This document shows positions 62,846 to 64,000 of a DNA stretch of 64,000 bases, in pieces. Position numbers and translations under genes: made by a program. Each line of letters begins with the position of its first letter. The first letter of the stretch is position 1. Source of the stretch: Apis mellifera (Eukaryota; Arthropoda; Insecta; Hymenoptera; Apidae); the NCBI RefSeq assembly GCF_003254395.2, contig NC_037650.1, positions 5,642,071-5,706,070 on the forward strand. Reading direction: 5' to 3'. Below the pieces are notes generated by a model, which was not told where the DNA came from, searched no databases, and saw only the letters and a list, made by a program, of their open reading frames with translations.

Positions 62846-63492
62846 GGGTTTACGGTGTCGAACGAGGTGAAAGAGGAGTCGTGGTACGCGAGGGAGAAGG
62901 AGGAGAAGGAGGAGGAGGAGGAGAGAGAGAAAGAGAGAGAAGGAGGATACGCTTGCGACACGCAGGCTCGAGCAGCTAGGCTGATAGGTAGGTAGGTAGG
63001 TATATCGCCCCCTGACCCCGAACAACTACCGTGAGACCGGCTTAGCTCCGCTCTTAGGAGCACTCTCCTTTGCTCTCTCGGCGTGCACCGCGCGTATGCA
63101 CACACGTACACGCACGCGTGTTGCACAGGCGCCGTGGAATAAAGAAGCGGGAAGGGTATCGTGACACGACAACGAGAGAAGAAGAAGAGGAGGAGGAGGA
63201 GGTAAAACGAAGAGAGAAGAAGAGAGGAGGAGAAGGGGACGAAGGATGTGTGACTCGTGGGTGCAGCTGCAATGCGACCCGGCTGCATTCAGTGGCACAC
63301 AGGACGATACTTTTCGATGGCGCGCCAGTGTGATTATCCTTCACACGCGAACAACGGAATGAATTTCGTAATAATCGCAAGCATCGCGATCGAGAATCTT
63401 CCTTTCGGATTCTTTCACCTTTCTTTAATTTTCAATTTTCTTTCTCTTTCTCTCTCTCTACTGAATCGTTAGGGGGTTTACGGTGTCGAACG
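62846..63492. repeat. 19-bp exact direct repeat pair
   Basis: GGGTTTACGGTGTCGAACG occurs at 62846-62864 and again at 63474-63492, same orientation, 628 bases apart; the flanks differ. Confidence 0.8.
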
Positions 63493-64000
63493 GTAAAATA
63501 TTCGAAAACAATTAAACGTCGAAGATTTTTAAGAGAAAGTTACGCGTGGACGTCGTTTGACAGCGGCGGATGAATCGTAATCGTGAGCTTGCCGACAACT
63601 GTCGAGAAAATATATATATGTATGTATATAAAAAAAAAAAAGAAAGAGAAAAAAAATACAGGTTCTCACGGAGTTTAATGACTTTTGGATATTCCCTATT
63701 GCTAATCGTACGATAGGAGAAAGTATCCGCAACGTCGATACTTAGAAACGATGTAAGCTGTTCCCTCGCTCCTCCACGGACGATGCCTCGAGCCATGACA
63801 CAAAATCGGGCGAAAGAGGATCGCGTTCCGCACTCGCAATGTGTATCGAAAAAACGGTACGAAATTACCACGCAGGGAGAGACGCACCACCCCGGCCGAA
63901 TCTCTCTCCGGGAAGAGAGAGGTCGGGAGAGGCTCTCTAAACAGCTTGGAAAGGGAAAAAAATCGTCGGTTGCGCGGATGGATCGTGCGGATCCATATCG

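Larger units (their letters stand above)
60590..64000. other. Hr38 intron / 5' region, no exon seen
   Basis: Should be the intron upstream of the 60589 acceptor. I searched the minus strand for the zinc-finger exon (CxxCGD...CEGCKGFFKR) and did not find it, allowing for single frameshifts. Contains a GAC/GAT repeat (60868-60901), GAG-rich runs (62.88-62.94 and 63.18-63.24 kb), a CCAAT motif at about 62773 in a CpG-rich stretch, and a 19-bp exact direct repeat (62846-62864 and 63474-63492). Confidence 0.5.

Noticed and set aside
60590..64000. Hr38 zinc-finger exon
   Set aside because: Looked for on the minus strand with frameshifts allowed, because it should precede the 60589 acceptor. No CxxC...CEGCKGFFKR sequence was found, so it must lie beyond the window.
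1..64000. tRNA genes, known insect microRNAs and CRISPR arrays
   Set aside because: No B-box-like GGTTCGANTCC with a matching fold, no exact match to the conserved insect microRNA seeds I could recall, and no spaced direct-repeat array. The scan was by eye and is not exhaustive.

Overview
The window is insect nuclear DNA, most likely from a hymenopteran. The evidence is short AT-rich introns with GT-AG borders, CpG-rich non-coding DNA, and insect-type orthologues including the NR4A receptor Hr38. Species assignment is inference. I see no bacterial, viral, CRISPR or obvious transposase-coding content.

Layout. 1-2932 holds no gene I can support, but has a short tandem array built on a CGCCATCT/AGATGGCG core. 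2933-14030 is a compact, AT-rich cluster of five genes that all read cleanly: a TMEM45/DUF716 membrane protein (+), an MPN/JAMM-domain protein related to MPND (+, six exons), the mitochondrial cysteine desulfurase NFS1 (+, ten exons), a Rab-like small GTPase (-, three exons), and COP9 signalosome subunit 8 (+, four exons). NFS1 and the Rab are convergent; the Rab and CSN8 are divergent. The splice models were built by hand, and each sums to a whole number of codons.

At about 14 kb the composition changes. From there to about 58.8 kb is some 45 kb of more GC-rich, CpG-rich DNA full of simple repeats with no gene I can name. It holds several consensus CRE sites (TGACGTCA), one CRE/TATA-like/TCAGT promoter candidate on the + strand (36.8-37.0 kb), and a possible first coding exon downstream of it (38.9-39.2 kb).

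The right end, 58796-60589 on the minus strand, carries the last three coding exons of the NR4A nuclear receptor Hr38: hinge plus ligand-binding domain through the C-terminal LPF. The zinc-finger exon lies beyond 64000. These exons contain at least eight single-base insertions or deletions relative to the conserved reading frame, while splice sites and conserved residues are preserved. Consensus error in this GC-rich part is the likeliest cause; a decayed copy is possible. Open-reading-frame calls to the right of 14 kb should therefore be read with caution.

The five left-hand genes are housekeeping functions (Fe-S cluster biogenesis, deneddylation, vesicle traffic, JAMM peptidase) with no sign of a shared pathway. 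Hr38 is known in insects as an activity-induced transcription factor, so CRE-rich flanking DNA is plausible as regulatory sequence, but no link is shown here.
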